From positions 1 to 64,000 of the forward strand of contig NZ_JAMOQU010000101.1 in the NCBI RefSeq assembly GCF_027063845.1: a stretch of DNA of 64,000 nucleotides, written 5' to 3'. Positions 1 through 8,436 of the stretch are shown in pieces. Source of the stretch: Thermococcus sp. (GTDB lineage: Archaea; Methanobacteriota_B; Thermococci; Thermococcales; Thermococcaceae). The position numbers were made by a program, and so were the translations under genes. Position 1 is the stretch's first letter. Each line of letters begins with the position of its first letter. The notes under the pieces are model-generated. The model did no database searches, was not told where the DNA came from, and worked only from the letters and a program-made list of their open reading frames with translations.

Positions 1-850
1 CGACGGCCTCCTTGACGGTTCCCATGAGGGAGCCCATGCCCATGAAGACGAAGTCGGCATCGTCAACGTAGCCCTTCTCAATCATCTCGCTGTAGTCCCT
101 GCCGAAGCGCTCGCCGAACTCCTTACCGACGTCCTTGATGACCTTCTTCGCATCTTCCATCGCCTTCGCGAGCTTGTAGCGGAACTCGTAGTAGTCATTG
201 GGAGTTGCAAGTGCACCGACCGAGATTGCCTGGCTGAAGTCGGCCAGGTCGTAGAGGGGCTTCCTCGGCGGGAGGAACTCGTCAACGAGCTCCTGCGGAA
301 TCATCTCGACGACGTCGTAGGTGTGGCTCAGTATGAAGGCGCTCTCGATGACCATTATCGGGACGTTGACGGTCTCGGCTACCTTGAAGGCCATCAGAAC
401 GCCGTCATAAACCTCCTGGTTGTTCTCAGCGTAAAACTGCATCCAACCCGTGTCTCTCTGAGCCAGGCTGTCTGTCTGGTCGTCCCAGACGCTCCACGGG
501 GGAGCCATAGCACGGTTAACGTCCACCATAACTATCGGCAGTCTCGCACCGCTCGCCCAGTGAAGCATCTCGTGCATAAGAGCGAGACCCTGAGCGGCGG
601 TCGCGGTAAAGGCTCTCGCCCCAGCGGCGGAAGCACCTATGGTCGCGGCCATGGCCGAGTGCTCGCTCTCGACGGGGACGTACTGAATATCGGCCTCCCC
701 GTTCGCTATGAACTCGGCTATCTTCTCGATGATGCTCGTCTGAGGGGTGATTGGGTAAGCGGCGACGACCTGAACGCGCGCGTGCTTCACCGCGTAAGCA
801 GCCGCGTAGTTTCCGCTCACAACCTTCCTAATAGGCTTGTACTCGGCCAT
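1..850 (-). CDS. vorA: 2-ketoisovalerate ferredoxin oxidoreductase alpha subunit, partial
   Basis: Seen: an open frame runs from ATG at 850 off the left edge (about 283 residues visible). It contains a YPITPQTSIIEK motif near residue 32 and an ESEHSAMAAAIGASAAGAR motif, both typical of the pyrimidine/alpha chain of 2-oxoacid:ferredoxin oxidoreductases. The start is set by a GGAGGAGAAGTGAT ribosome site inside the vorD end, 1 nt away. Known: Thermococcales carry porG-vorDAB-porDAB. VOR oxidises branched-chain 2-oxoacids to acyl-CoA and CO2, reducing ferredoxin, in the cytoplasm. The gene order after porG and vorD makes VorA more likely than PorA, but the paralogues are similar and vorB is outside the window. 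Confidence 0.9.
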   Translation of the reverse strand, partial: MAEYKPIRKVVSGNYAAAYAVKHARVQVVAAYPITPQTSIIEKIAEFIANGEADIQYVPVESEHSAMAATIGASAAGARAFTATAAQGLALMHEMLHWASGARLPIVMVDVNRAMAPPWSVWDDQTDSLAQRDTGWMQFYAENNQEVYDGVLMAFKVAETVNVPIMVIESAFILSHTYDVVEMIPQELVDEFLPPRKPLYDLADFSQAISVGALATPNDYYEFRYKLAKAMEDAKKVIKDVGKEFGERFGRDYSEMIEKGYVDDADFVFMGMGSLMGTVKEAV

Positions 851-851
851 A

Positions 852-1169
852 TCACTTCTCCTCCTTCTCCATCGTTATGGCGTTGGTCGGGCACTCGTTC
901 GCGCAGATTCCACAACCCTTACAGTAGTCGTAGTCTATGCCAACGTAGCCGTCCTCACGGATGTAGATTGCAGGCTCGGGGCAGAACTTCCAGCAGATGT
1001 AGCACTTGACGCACTTGTCGTCGTCCACAACAGGAATGAAAGTTCTCCAGTCGCCGGTGAAGTTGCTGAGGGTAGTCCCGAGAGTTATAGGCGCCTCGGG
1101 GTACTGCTCAACGCTCGTGAAGACGAGTTTCTCAGCCTGAGCTTTCTTTTCTCCAAACAAGGTGTTCAA
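852..1169 (-). CDS. vorD: 2-ketoisovalerate ferredoxin oxidoreductase delta subunit (2x[4Fe-4S])
   Basis: A 105-residue ferredoxin-like subunit that passes electrons from the thiamine-diphosphate subunit to external ferredoxin. Two complete C-x2-C-x2-C-x3-C motifs are visible (CVKCYICWKFCP and CKGCGICANECP), enough for two [4Fe-4S] clusters. The N-terminal half (GTTLSNFTGDWRTF) is the conserved delta-subunit lead-in. I chose a TTG start at 1169, because it follows a GGTGGT ribosome site at the usual distance and gives the N-terminus NTLFGEKKA seen in relatives. In-frame GTG codons at 1181 and 1178 would add up to four residues. It lies between porG and vorA in one operon. Confidence 0.92.
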   Translation of the reverse strand: MNTLFGEKKAQAEKLVFTSVEQYPEAPITLGTTLSNFTGDWRTFIPVVDDDKCVKCYICWKFCPEPAIYIREDGYVGIDYDYCKGCGICANECPTNAITMEKEEK

Positions 1170-1210
1170 CTTTACCACCACCCGCCTCGGTTAAGGAAGG
1201 GAAGAGAAGA

Positions 1211-1768
1211 TTAGAGCTCGTAGACAACGGTCTTGTTGAAGGCCTCTTCGGCAGCCTTGGCGTTCTTCTCGCCGAGGGTTCCTGAGAAGGTCTCCTTAAT
1301 GGCCTCCTGGACGTACTTGAGCTCGACGACGCCAGTGGCTTTGGCAACGGCACCGAGGATTGCAGTGTTGGTAATCGGAAGGCCGAGTATGTCGAGGGCG
1401 ATGGTGGTGGCGTCAACGAGGGCCAGCTTGGCCGGCTTCTTCTTGAGCTTCTCAAGAACCTCCTCCTTGCTCTTCTCAGTGTTGACGATGACGGTTCCAC
1501 CGTCCTTGAGACCGGCGGTGACGTCAACGGTCTCGAGAAGGCTCGGGTCGAGGACAACGACGATGTCGGGCTCGTAAATCTGGGTCTTAATCCTTATCGG
1601 CTTGTCATCAATTCTGGTGAAGGCGGTAACCGGTGCTCCACGCCTCTCAACACCGAAGAAGGGGAACGCCTGGACGTACTTTCCCTGCTTGAAGGCAGCT
1701 GAGGCTAAAATGTTTGCGGCCGTAACGGCACCCTGTCCACCCCTACCGTGAAAACGTATCTCAATCAT
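1211..1768 (-). CDS. porG: Pyruvate/2-ketoisovalerate ferredoxin oxidoreductase gamma subunit
   Basis: A 185-residue gamma chain. In Thermococcales this subunit is shared by POR and VOR, which generate reduced ferredoxin from 2-oxoacids in the cytoplasm. Seen: the family-defining start [18 protein letters not shown], then [16 protein letters not shown] and [22 protein letters not shown] at 1768 is preceded by GGAGG seven bases upstream (1777-1781), so longer in-frame extensions to 1795 are rejected. First gene of the minus-strand operon porG-vorD-vorA, 41 nt before vorD. Reduced ferredoxin from this pathway is the natural electron source for the membrane hydrogenase at the right end of the window. 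Confidence 0.96.
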
Positions 1769-1814
1769 CTTCCCTGCCTCCTGTGGGTTTTTCACCCTCA
1801 GTTAGTCCGAAAGG

Positions 1815-1829
1815 TTTATTTAGGTTTCG
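1815..1829 (-). promoter_or_regulatory. Putative BRE/TATA promoter of porG-vor operon
   Basis: Read on the minus strand, 1829-1815 is CGAAACCTAAATAAA, a good archaeal BRE plus TATA box. A start about 25 nt downstream would leave a leader of roughly 25-30 nt containing the GGAGG ribosome site of porG. Placement is by pattern only. Confidence 0.5.
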
Positions 1830-1923
1830 GTATCGAGTTAAGGAACCCTAAACGGGATTTTTTGGGTAAAGGTGAACTTTCAGTTCCTCCGATGGTTTTT
1901 TTCGCTCATCGTTTCCCGAAAAC

Positions 1924-1952
1924 TTTTTTAATTAACTATATAGACTATATAG
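1924..1952 (+). promoter_or_regulatory. Promoter and repeated CTATATAG element before PiT transporter
   Basis: A T-rich TATA region (TTTTTTAATTAAC, about 1924-1936) is followed at once by two copies of CTATATAG (1936-1943 and 1945-1952) separated by one A. Each copy is self-complementary and the pair forms a near-palindrome. The position between TATA box and expected start site is where an archaeal repressor would bind. A 10-base stretch, CTATATAGAC, recurs upstream of the second PiT gene at 32075-32084. The role in phosphate control is an inference. Confidence 0.4.
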
Positions 1953-1965
1953 CCAGTGATGGGCA

Positions 1966-2928
1966 ATGGATGGACTAGCGGTGGCAATAACTGCGGTTGC
2001 ATTTTACATAGCCTGGAATATAGGCTCAAACGATTCGGCGAACGCCATGGGGACGGCGGTCGGGTCGGGAATACTGAGCTTCCGCCAGGCGACGCTCACG
2101 ATAGCGATATTCGTCCTCCTGGGAGCGTACCTGAAGGGCTACAAGGTTATGAAGACCGTGGGAGAAGGCATAGTCCCCAAGGGTTCCCTCACGATGGAGA
2201 TGGCGCTCATAGCACTACTTTCAGCGGGAATATGGGTGACAATAGCAACGGTTAAAGGCCTGCCAGTCTCAACCACCCAGGCGATAGTCGGTGGAGTCAT
2301 AGGTGTTGGCCTGGCGATGAACGTCCCCGTCAACTTTTTCACCTTGGGTAAAATAGCTGCCGCGTGGGTCGTCTCACCGGTACTCTCAGGAATCCTCGCG
2401 ATGGTTCTCTACAAGTTCTACTCCAAAGTGATTTCTGGAATAAAGAGCGTCTCGACGATTGAGGCCCTCTACAAGGCCCTTGCGATTTTGGGCGGTTCCT
2501 ACATGGCATTCAACTTTGGAACCAACGAGGTCGCGAACGCCTCGGGCCCGATAGTTGGCGCTGGCTTCATGGAGCCCAAAACCGCTGGAATCCTCGTCGC
2601 GATAAGTCTCGCAGTTGGTTCCTTAACCTTCAGCTACGCCGTCATGCACACCGTCGGCAGGAAGATTACCGCCCTCGGCCCGATTTCAGCCTTCGCAGCC
2701 CAGTTCGGCTCGGCCATAGCGGTGAGCCTGGCCAACTTCTTCGGCCTTCCGGTGAGTTCAAGCCAGTCAATAGTAGGTGGCGTCGTCGGAGTTGGGCTTC
2801 TCGTTGGTGAGGGGGTTGACAGGAAGGTTGTCGTTGACATACTCTTCGGCTGGGTGGCAACGCCGCTAACGGCGATAGGGATATCTTTCGCGCTAGTTAA
2901 GCTCTTCAGCTTCGCCGGCATGCTTTAG
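1966..2928 (+). CDS. PiT-family inorganic phosphate transporter
   Basis: A 320-residue membrane protein of the PiT (PHO-4) family that moves phosphate into the cell with a coupling cation. The protein is an internal duplication: each half carries the family signature, GSNDSANAMGTAVGSG near residue 20 and GTNEVANASGPIVGAG near residue 185, with further VSTTQAIVGG and VSSSQSIVGG repeats. About nine hydrophobic segments are visible. It stands alone without a PhoU-like neighbour, unlike the paralogue at 30789-32000, and is shorter (320 against 403 residues). Its 3' end overlaps hflX (opposite strand) by 36 nt. Confidence 0.93.
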   Translation: MDGLAVAITAVAFYIAWNIGSNDSANAMGTAVGSGILSFRQATLTIAIFVLLGAYLKGYKVMKTVGEGIVPKGSLTMEMALIALLSAGIWVTIATVKGLPVSTTQAIVGGVIGVGLAMNVPVNFFTLGKIAAAWVVSPVLSGILAMVLYKFYSKVISGIKSVSTIEALYKALAILGGSYMAFNFGTNEVANASGPIVGAGFMEPKTAGILVAISLAVGSLTFSYAVMHTVGRKITALGPISAFAAQFGSAIAVSLANFFGLPVSSSQSIVGGVVGVGLLVGEGVDRKVVVDILFGWVATPLTAIGISFALVKLFSFAGML

Positions 2929-4194
2929 CCTCTCTATCCTTACCCCCATTCTCGTGAGCTCCTTCAGCATGCCCGTCTGAACGTAGGCCCTAATCCTCGT
3001 TACGTCGCCGTACTCAACCGACAGAACCTCACCAACCGAGCTCAGGAAGGCCATCACCGCCGGAACCCTTGAGGGGTCTTCAACCACTATCTCAAAGGCC
3101 CCGTACTTGGGAAGCTTGAGGAGAACCCGTTCGAGGAGCGAGTATAGCTCATCAAGCTGTCTCTCCTTGGCCGAAACTTTCGCCACCCCTTCAATCGAGA
3201 CCCCGAGGTTCTCGCTCAGCTCAGTCAAAAGCCTCGCCTTCTCCTCGGCATCTTCCCTCTCAATCAGGTCGACCTTGTTGAGGACAACGACCAGGGGCTT
3301 GTCGAGGGCCTTGAGCTCGCGGAGAACGTTTACCGACGCCCGGAACTTCCTCGCTATCTCGCGCCAAGGCTCGCTCGAATCGAGGACGAGGAGAACTATG
3401 TCGGCCTTGACAATCTCCTCCAGCGTCGAGTGGAAGGCTTCAACTATGAATGGGGGAAGGCCATCTATGAAGCCGACGGTATCAGTGATTAGAACCCTCT
3501 TGCTCCCGAGCTTGAAGCGCCTCGTCGTCGTGTCGAGGGTCGTAAACATCTGATTCCTCGCATCGACACTCTCTCCGGCCAAGGCGTTGAGGAGCGTTGA
3601 CTTTCCTGCGTTCGTGTAGCCAGCTAAGGAGACGAGGATAAAGCCGACCTCCTCGCGCTTCTTCCTCCTGACCTCGCGCTCGGCCTTGACCCTCTCAAGT
3701 TCCTTCCTTATCTTGCCCATTCTGTACCTTATGTGCTTGAGGTACTGTTGTGTCTGATACTCACCCATTCCCTTGAAACCGGCCCTGTCGCCGAGCTTTA
3801 TCCGCCGTATGGCTTCCTTCACGAGCGGGACCTCGTACTGGAGGCTCGCAAGCTCAACCTGAAGTTTGGCCTCCTTTGAGTGGGCCCGCTTTTCGAAAAT
3901 CTCAAGGACGAGCTGCCAGCGGTCGATGACCTCAACGCGAAGCTCTTTCCAGAGGTTGTAGGCCTGAGAAGGCGTTAAGCGGTTCGCAAAAACCACCTTG
4001 TCGGGTTTGAGCTCTTTGACGAGCTCCTTGAGCTCCTCCAGCTTTCCCTTTCCAATGTTGTAGCGCGGGTGTTCCTCCCTGTTCTGCTCGAGAACGGCCA
4101 GAACTTCATAACCAGCGCTCCTCAAGAGCTCCTCGAACTCCTCCCTGCTGAGCCTCTCCCTTCGCGAGTACCTTATGACACCTACTGCCCTCAT
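2893..4194 (-). CDS. hflX: GTPase HflX
   Basis: A 433-residue ribosome-associated GTPase of the HflX/Obg-HflX family, known in bacteria to bind and split ribosomes under stress. Seen: an N-terminal HflX domain (residues about 1-120), a basic coiled linker rich in Arg/Lys/Glu (about 150-182), then the G domain with G1 GYTNAGKST (192-200), G3 DTVGFIDGLP and G4 NKVD. The C-terminus has an extra roughly 60-residue domain. ATG at 4194 gives the canonical beginning MRAVGVIRYSRR. Monocistronic, convergent with the PiT gene. Confidence 0.93.
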   Translation of the reverse strand: MRAVGVIRYSRRERLSREEFEELLRSAGYEVLAVLEQNREEHPRYNIGKGKLEELKELVKELKPDKVVFANRLTPSQAYNLWKELRVEVIDRWQLVLEIFEKRAHSKEAKLQVELASLQYEVPLVKEAIRRIKLGDRAGFKGMGEYQTQQYLKHIRYRMGKIRKELERVKAEREVRRKKREEVGFILVSLAGYTNAGKSTLLNALAGESVDARNQMFTTLDTTTRRFKLGSKRVLITDTVGFIDGLPPFIVEAFHSTLEEIVKADIVLLVLDSSEPWREIARKFRASVNVLRELKALDKPLVVVLNKVDLIEREDAEEKARLLTELSENLGVSIEGVAKVSAKERQLDELYSLLERVLLKLPKYGAFEIVVEDPSRVPAVMAFLSSVGEVLSVEYGDVTRIRAYVQTGMLKELTRMGVRIERLKHAGEAEELN

Positions 4195-4275
4195 CGTCCA
4201 CCCATCGGAGGGACCCTTAATAACCTTTGGGCTAAGCTTAAATTCTAACGCACCGTAATACTGTTGGGGAAGACT

Positions 4276-5817
4276 ATGCTGGGTTTGACGCTTCTCGCCG
4301 TGCTAAAGGGTGGCGATATCATAGTTGACAAGGAGGGCCTTAGAAAAGATTTGCTCGCCTGGCGCATCAAAGAAGTTCGCGCATTGGCAGAGGAGTACGA
4401 CAAGGTCTTCAAGGTTTTGCTCGAACTGCTAAACGACGAGAACCCCCACGTGCGCGCCAACGTGGTTCAAGTGCTTATAGACATGCTCTCAGAGGGGAAG
4501 CTTGAGGGCGAGAGAAAGAAGCTCGCGCTGGACGCGGTCCTTGAGCTCGTGAAGGACGATGATGAGCGGGTGGCGCTGAAGGCGCTGGAGTTCATAAACG
4601 CACTCCTCGAAACCGGTGAGCTCACCGATAAGGAGTACGAAAAGGTCACCGAAGCCCTGAAGGACGTGGTAAAGTCCGGAATGCCTGTCCTCGGCGAGTA
4701 CGCGGCGGAGGGACTTGGGAAGCTCGGCGCAAAGGTCGCGAAGATAGCATACAAGATTATCCACTGGCTGTTCTCGCTCATAGGGTCGAGCAAGAAGAGG
4801 GAAGTTCAGGGCGCGGCGATAACAGCCCTTACTGAGATGGCGATGAAGACAGACGACAGAAAGGTCCTGAACGAAGTTTTCGACGGAATAGCCGATTTAC
4901 TTGCCCACCCCGACCCATACGTCGTTGAGAGAGCGCTGTACTCCATCGAGAGGATGCTCTCCCGTGAGAGGGAGATAAGCACGAGGAACAAGCTGAAGGC
5001 AATAACGAGGATAAAGGAGCTTAAGGGAGACGTCAAGCTCGGCGTCAAGGCGTCGCAGGTCCTTGAGAAGCTCGAAAAAAGCGCGGTAACGAGCGAAGAA
5101 CTCGTGAGCGAAATCGAAGCCAAGAAAAAGCTTGAAATAGCCCAATACAGCATAGACGACATCGAGAGGCTCTTGGATGCCGGAAAAACGGAGATAGTGG
5201 CGGAGATGGCGAAGCTCGACCCAGAGGTCATGGACAGGGTTCTCGGCATGCTGGAGAGCGACGACTACAGCAGGAGAATGGACGCGCTCTGGATTGTGGC
5301 GAGGGTGGCGAGTCACCTGACACCGAGCGACGCCTACAGGATTCTCCCGGTCCTCGGAGACTTCCTGAAGAGCAAGAACCCATGGGCAAGGGAAACCGCC
5401 GCGAGGGTTTTAGCGGACATCTACGCCCTCTACCCAGGAACGTCCAAGTTCTTCAGCAGTTTACTAGATACGCTCCTCAAGTCTGGTAAGGAGAGGGACG
5501 TTGAAGGTGCCCTTGAGCTCGTGGCTCGCCTAACCGATAGGATACCATCGAGGGAAATGCTTTCCGGTATGCTCAAGCTCGTTCTAAAACTGCTCGACGA
5601 CGACAGAACCAGGGGAGTCACGCTCCGCGTTCTCGCGAGGGAAGCCCAGAAGCTCCTTGACCTCGACACCGAAGACCTCTTCGCGCTGGAGGACAAGCTG
5701 AAGGAAATCTACGGAAAGGACGGGGGCAAGTACGACCAGATAATAGCCGGGCTAATAGACGTTATAGACGACATCCTGAAGATGCGCAGGCAGGGGATAG
5801 TTCCAACGAGTGGTTGA
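4276..5817 (+). CDS. HEAT-repeat protein
   Basis: A 513-residue soluble, highly charged, all-helical protein. Repeated units such as LLNDENPHVRANVVQVLIDML, LLAHPDPYVVERALYSIERML and FLKSKNPWARETAARVLADIY show at least six HEAT/armadillo-type repeats along its length. Such repeats form a curved scaffold for protein binding; the partner is unknown. I prefer ATG 4276, which follows GGGGA five bases upstream; a TTG at 4264 would add four residues. A TATA-like TTAAAT lies near 4239. No signal peptide or membrane segment. Its gene neighbours do not suggest a pathway. Confidence 0.85.
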   Translation: MLGLTLLAVLKGGDIIVDKEGLRKDLLAWRIKEVRALAEEYDKVFKVLLELLNDENPHVRANVVQVLIDMLSEGKLEGERKKLALDAVLELVKDDDERVALKALEFINALLETGELTDKEYEKVTEALKDVVKSGMPVLGEYAAEGLGKLGAKVAKIAYKIIHWLFSLIGSSKKREVQGAAITALTEMAMKTDDRKVLNEVFDGIADLLAHPDPYVVERALYSIERMLSREREISTRNKLKAITRIKELKGDVKLGVKASQVLEKLEKSAVTSEELVSEIEAKKKLEIAQYSIDDIERLLDAGKTEIVAEMAKLDPEVMDRVLGMLESDDYSRRMDALWIVARVASHLTPSDAYRILPVLGDFLKSKNPWARETAARVLADIYALYPGTSKFFSSLLDTLLKSGKERDVEGALELVARLTDRIPSREMLSGMLKLVLKLLDDDRTRGVTLRVLAREAQKLLDLDTEDLFALEDKLKEIYGKDGGKYDQIIAGLIDVIDDILKMRRQGIVPTSG

Positions 5818-5877
5818 GAACGTTTCGTTCAGGAAAGCCTTAAGATTCTTTTTCCCCAACTTATCACGGTGGTTTCG

Positions 5878-6225
5878 ATGGAAAACGGGGATGTGGAAGT
5901 TAAGCTTAAGGAGATTGAGGAGCTCCTCGACAGGCTCGGAAAGGAGCACCCGAAGGAGATTGCCGCCTTCTCAAGGTTCCTCCGCGAGACCCTCGATACC
6001 AAGGCCCTTACAACGAGGGAAAAGGAGCTCATAGCGCTCGCCCTCGGAATAGCCGCAGGCTGTGAATGGTGCATCTACCTCCACACCCAGAAGGCTTTAG
6101 ATGCTGGAGCGAAGCCGGAGGAACTCATAGAGGCCGGTCTGGTTGCCGTGCTGATGGCAGGAGGCCCGGCGTTAATGCACCTCATACCGCTCATGAAGGC
6201 AATAGAGAAGTTCAAGAAGGAGTAA
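5878..6225 (+). CDS. Carboxymuconolactone decarboxylase / AhpD-like protein
   Basis: A 115-residue member of the CMD/AhpD fold. Seen: the core motif LALGIAAGCEWCIYLHTQKAL (about residues 54-74) with the Glu, the redox C-x2-C pair and the His that in AhpD form a peroxide-linked disulfide relay, then the amphipathic helix AGAKPEELIEAGLVAVLMAG. Proteins of this family in anaerobic archaea are usually assigned to redox defence, which is an inference here. ATG at 5878 is chosen because GGTGGT lies just upstream; GTG at 5869 is too close to that site. The stop codon abuts the convergent nac gene. Confidence 0.85.
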   Translation: MENGDVEVKLKEIEELLDRLGKEHPKEIAAFSRFLRETLDTKALTTREKELIALALGIAAGCEWCIYLHTQKALDAGAKPEELIEAGLVAVLMAGGPALMHLIPLMKAIEKFKKE

Positions 6226-6561
6226 TCACTCCCCGCTCAGCTTGAGGATTGCCTCCGCTATGTCCCCTTTCGTTTCTTTCAACGCTTTAAGCGCGGTTTC
6301 CCGGTCAACGCCGGCCTGCTCCATGACGAGCTCGATGTCCTCTTCGGGAATCTCAATTACCTCCCTTACCTCCTCGCTCCCGGGGACAATCTGGTAGGTC
6401 TTCTCGCCCTGGACGACCATAACCGTGACAACGGGGTTCTTGAGGACTATTTCCTTGCCCTCAAGCTTAAGAACGACCTCATTAACGCCTTCTAACTCTT
6501 CCATCTTTATGCCGAGCTGGCGCATGAGCTTCTTCATCTGTCTCGGGTTCATTCCCATCAT
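6226..6561 (-). CDS. nac: Nascent polypeptide-associated complex protein (NAC)
   Basis: A 111-residue archaeal NAC, a homodimeric chaperone that binds ribosomes and emerging chains. Seen: the N-terminal [15 protein letters not shown] region, the NAC beta-barrel (about 25-65, [19 protein letters not shown]) and a C-terminal UBA domain (about 77-110, [20 protein letters not shown]). ATG at 6561 is preceded by GGTGGT with normal spacing; the GTG at 6570 lies inside that site. Convergent with, and directly touching, the CMD-like gene. Confidence 0.95.
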   Translation of the reverse strand: MMGMNPRQMKKLMRQLGIKMEELEGVNEVVLKLEGKEIVLKNPVVTVMVVQGEKTYQIVPGSEEVREVIEIPEEDIELVMEQAGVDRETALKALKETKGDIAEAILKLSGE

Positions 6562-6649
6562 CCTGACCACCTAAAGGGAATTCCTACGCGATTTTAAAAA
6601 GGTTGGCAAAGTTTTTAGTCCCCTCGACGAATCCCGGGTGGTGGTGTAG

Positions 6650-6832
6650 ATGGCCTCATTTCCCAGGAGCGTTCCCACGGACTCACAGCTCCTGTTGGGC
6701 ATCTTAGGCTTGGCTCTTCTGCTGTTCCTTAACTGGATGTTCTTCAACTGGATGGAACACTATGCGGAGAAAAAAGAGAAGGAAATCGAAGGGGAGCTGA
6801 AGGAGCTCGAGGACACTGGGGACGTGTTTTAG
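6650..6832 (+). CDS. Small single-span membrane protein
   Basis: A 60-residue hypothetical protein. It has one hydrophobic segment (about 16-34, LLGILGLALLLFLNWMFF) followed by an acidic/basic helical tail (EKKEKEIEGELKELEDTG) likely in the cytoplasm. A strong GGTGGTGGTG ribosome site just before ATG 6650 supports it as real. No family recognised. It is isolated between nac and the TPR gene, both on the other strand. Confidence 0.65.
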   Translation: MASFPRSVPTDSQLLLGILGLALLLFLNWMFFNWMEHYAEKKEKEIEGELKELEDTGDVF

Positions 6833-6904
6833 TCCTCTTTAAAGGCCAGCTTCAGGAGCGGTGGTGTAACGAGGGTACCAAAAGAGTAAGGAAAGTCAAC
6901 CCCT

Positions 6905-7924
6905 TTAATTCTCAGGGAATTGTGAGGTCTCCTCGTTGGCCTTAAGGATTCTCTGCCTGTACTCCTCGTACTTCCTCCGCGCCTCTTCGGCCTTCTCCTT
7001 CTCGCCGAGGTACTCGTAGGCCTCAGCCACGTGCTTCCACCACATCGGGTCATTTTCAGCTTCCTTGAGGCAGTACTCGAGGAACTTCTGGTAGGCCTCT
7101 CTCGCGAGCTCTTCCCTTCCGAGCTTCCTCGCTATGTTGCCGACGTCCTCCCAGAAGACGCCCTCCTCCTGGGCCTCCTTGGTGTAGTACTCAAGGGCCT
7201 TCTCCCAGGCTTCCCTGGCCTTCTCCTCGTTTCCGAGCTCCTCGTAGAGCTTCGCCACGTCCTCCCAGAACCAGGGCTCCTCCTCGGCGTACTTTTCAAG
7301 CGCCTTGGCGGCCCTCTCCATGTTTCCAGCTTTCTTCCAGTACTCATGGGCCTCCTTCAGGTAGTAGGTGTCATTCTCCTTCTCGTAGAGCTGTTCATAG
7401 AGCTCAGCGGCCTTCTCGTACTTTCCAGCTTTCTCGTAGGCCCACGCCGCGCTCTCAAGCCAGCCGAGCTTCAGGTACATCTCAGCCGCCTTCTCATAGT
7501 TTCCAGCTTTCTCGTACTTTCTTGCCGCCTGCTTGTAGCGTCCCATCCTCTCAAGCTTTTCAGCCGAGCGGAAGCGGTCCGCTATGCTCAAATCGGGCTC
7601 GCTTATGTACCATATTCCGAAGGCCAGCAGGAGGACGAAGAACGCTATGATTCCCCCGACGATTTCGAGCTTCTGCCAGGTGAGCACGAGGTAGGAGCCG
7701 TAGCCCGCTATCGCGGTGAGGACTGCCAGAATGGCCCCGTACTTCCAGCTCTCGGCGTAGAGTGTCAGCGCCGTAAAGAAGAGCAGCGCGAGCGTGAAAC
7801 CGACGAAGCCTATCGCGAGGACAACCTGCACCAGCTTCCAGAAGCCCCAGTTGTAAACTATGAAACCGGCCACCGCAAGGAGGACAACGAGGAAGCCGAT
7901 TATATAGGCTTTCAGCTTGTCCAT
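6905..7924 (-). CDS. Membrane-anchored TPR-repeat protein
   Basis: A 339-residue protein with about four N-terminal membrane spans (residues about 5-105) followed by a long run of tetratricopeptide-like helical hairpins (about 115-330). The repeats are regular, for example YEKAGKYEKAAELYEQLYEK and YEELGNEEKAREAWEKALEYY. The TPR part probably faces the cytoplasm and assembles other proteins at the membrane; the partner is unknown. ATG 7924 has GGGGGTGA upstream. The start overlaps the 3' end of the ogt gene by 13 nt, so it is the last gene of a trmJ-ogt-TPR transcript. Confidence 0.85.
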   Translation of the reverse strand: MDKLKAYIIGFLVVLLAVAGFIVYNWGFWKLVQVVLAIGFVGFTLALLFFTALTLYAESWKYGAILAVLTAIAGYGSYLVLTWQKLEIVGGIIAFFVLLLAFGIWYISEPDLSIADRFRSAEKLERMGRYKQAARKYEKAGNYEKAAEMYLKLGWLESAAWAYEKAGKYEKAAELYEQLYEKENDTYYLKEAHEYWKKAGNMERAAKALEKYAEEEPWFWEDVAKLYEELGNEEKAREAWEKALEYYTKEAQEEGVFWEDVGNIARKLGREELAREAYQKFLEYCLKEAENDPMWWKHVAEAYEYLGEKEKAEEARRKYEEYRQRILKANEETSQFPEN

Positions 7925-8436
7925 TCCTTCACCCCCTCAAGTTCGAGCAGGAACTTCTTTTCTTCAATCCCAAGGTTATAGTGGCCTATGCCGTCATTCG
8001 CCACAACCCTGTGGCAGGGGACGATTATTGGATACGGATTCCTCTTCATCGCCCCGCCGACCGCTCTCGGCGACGTTTCAAGGGCCTTTGCAAGGCTACC
8101 GTAGGTTATAACAGCCCCTCTTTTAACGTTTTTCGTGAGCCATTCGTAAACGCGCCTCTCAAAGGGTGTTACACCCTCGAAGGAGAGCTCGGAAAGGGCT
8201 TTCTCGTTGTCGAGCTCCCCAACCATAACGCGATAAACGAGCTCGGTGTAGTTGCTCGGCTGGACGTCGAGGGAAACGGCAACGTTTCTCCTCCGCAGGA
8301 ATTCGGCGAGGTTTCTGATTCTCTCCAAAAGCTCGCCCCTCGTGAAGGCGAAGCTTACACCCTGAATCCTCCCGTGAAAGATTACCCCAATCCAGACGTC
8401 TCTCCCGTTGACCCTAAACCTCTCCACCGCGAGCAT
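7912..8436 (-). CDS. ogt: Methylated-DNA--protein-cysteine methyltransferase
   Basis: A 174-residue O6-alkylguanine-DNA alkyltransferase, which repairs alkylated guanine by irreversible transfer to its own cysteine. Seen: the active-site block IIVPCHRVV (Cys about 142), the helix-turn-helix recognition segment ITYGSLAKALETSPRAVGGAM that carries the arginine finger, and the terminal NLGIEEKKFLLELE. The length is that of archaeal Ogt. It directly follows trmJ with no gap (8436/8437) and overlaps the downstream TPR gene. Confidence 0.95.
   Translation of the reverse strand: MLAVERFRVNGRDVWIGVIFHGRIQGVSFAFTRGELLERIRNLAEFLRRRNVAVSLDVQPSNYTELVYRVMVGELDNEKALSELSFEGVTPFERRVYEWLTKNVKRGAVITYGSLAKALETSPRAVGGAMKRNPYPIIVPCHRVVANDGIGHYNLGIEEKKFLLELEGVKEWTS

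Noticed and set aside
1748-1978. A short plus-strand open frame upstream of the first PiT gene
   Set aside because: It covers the porG start and the AT-rich divergent promoter region and has no ribosome site.
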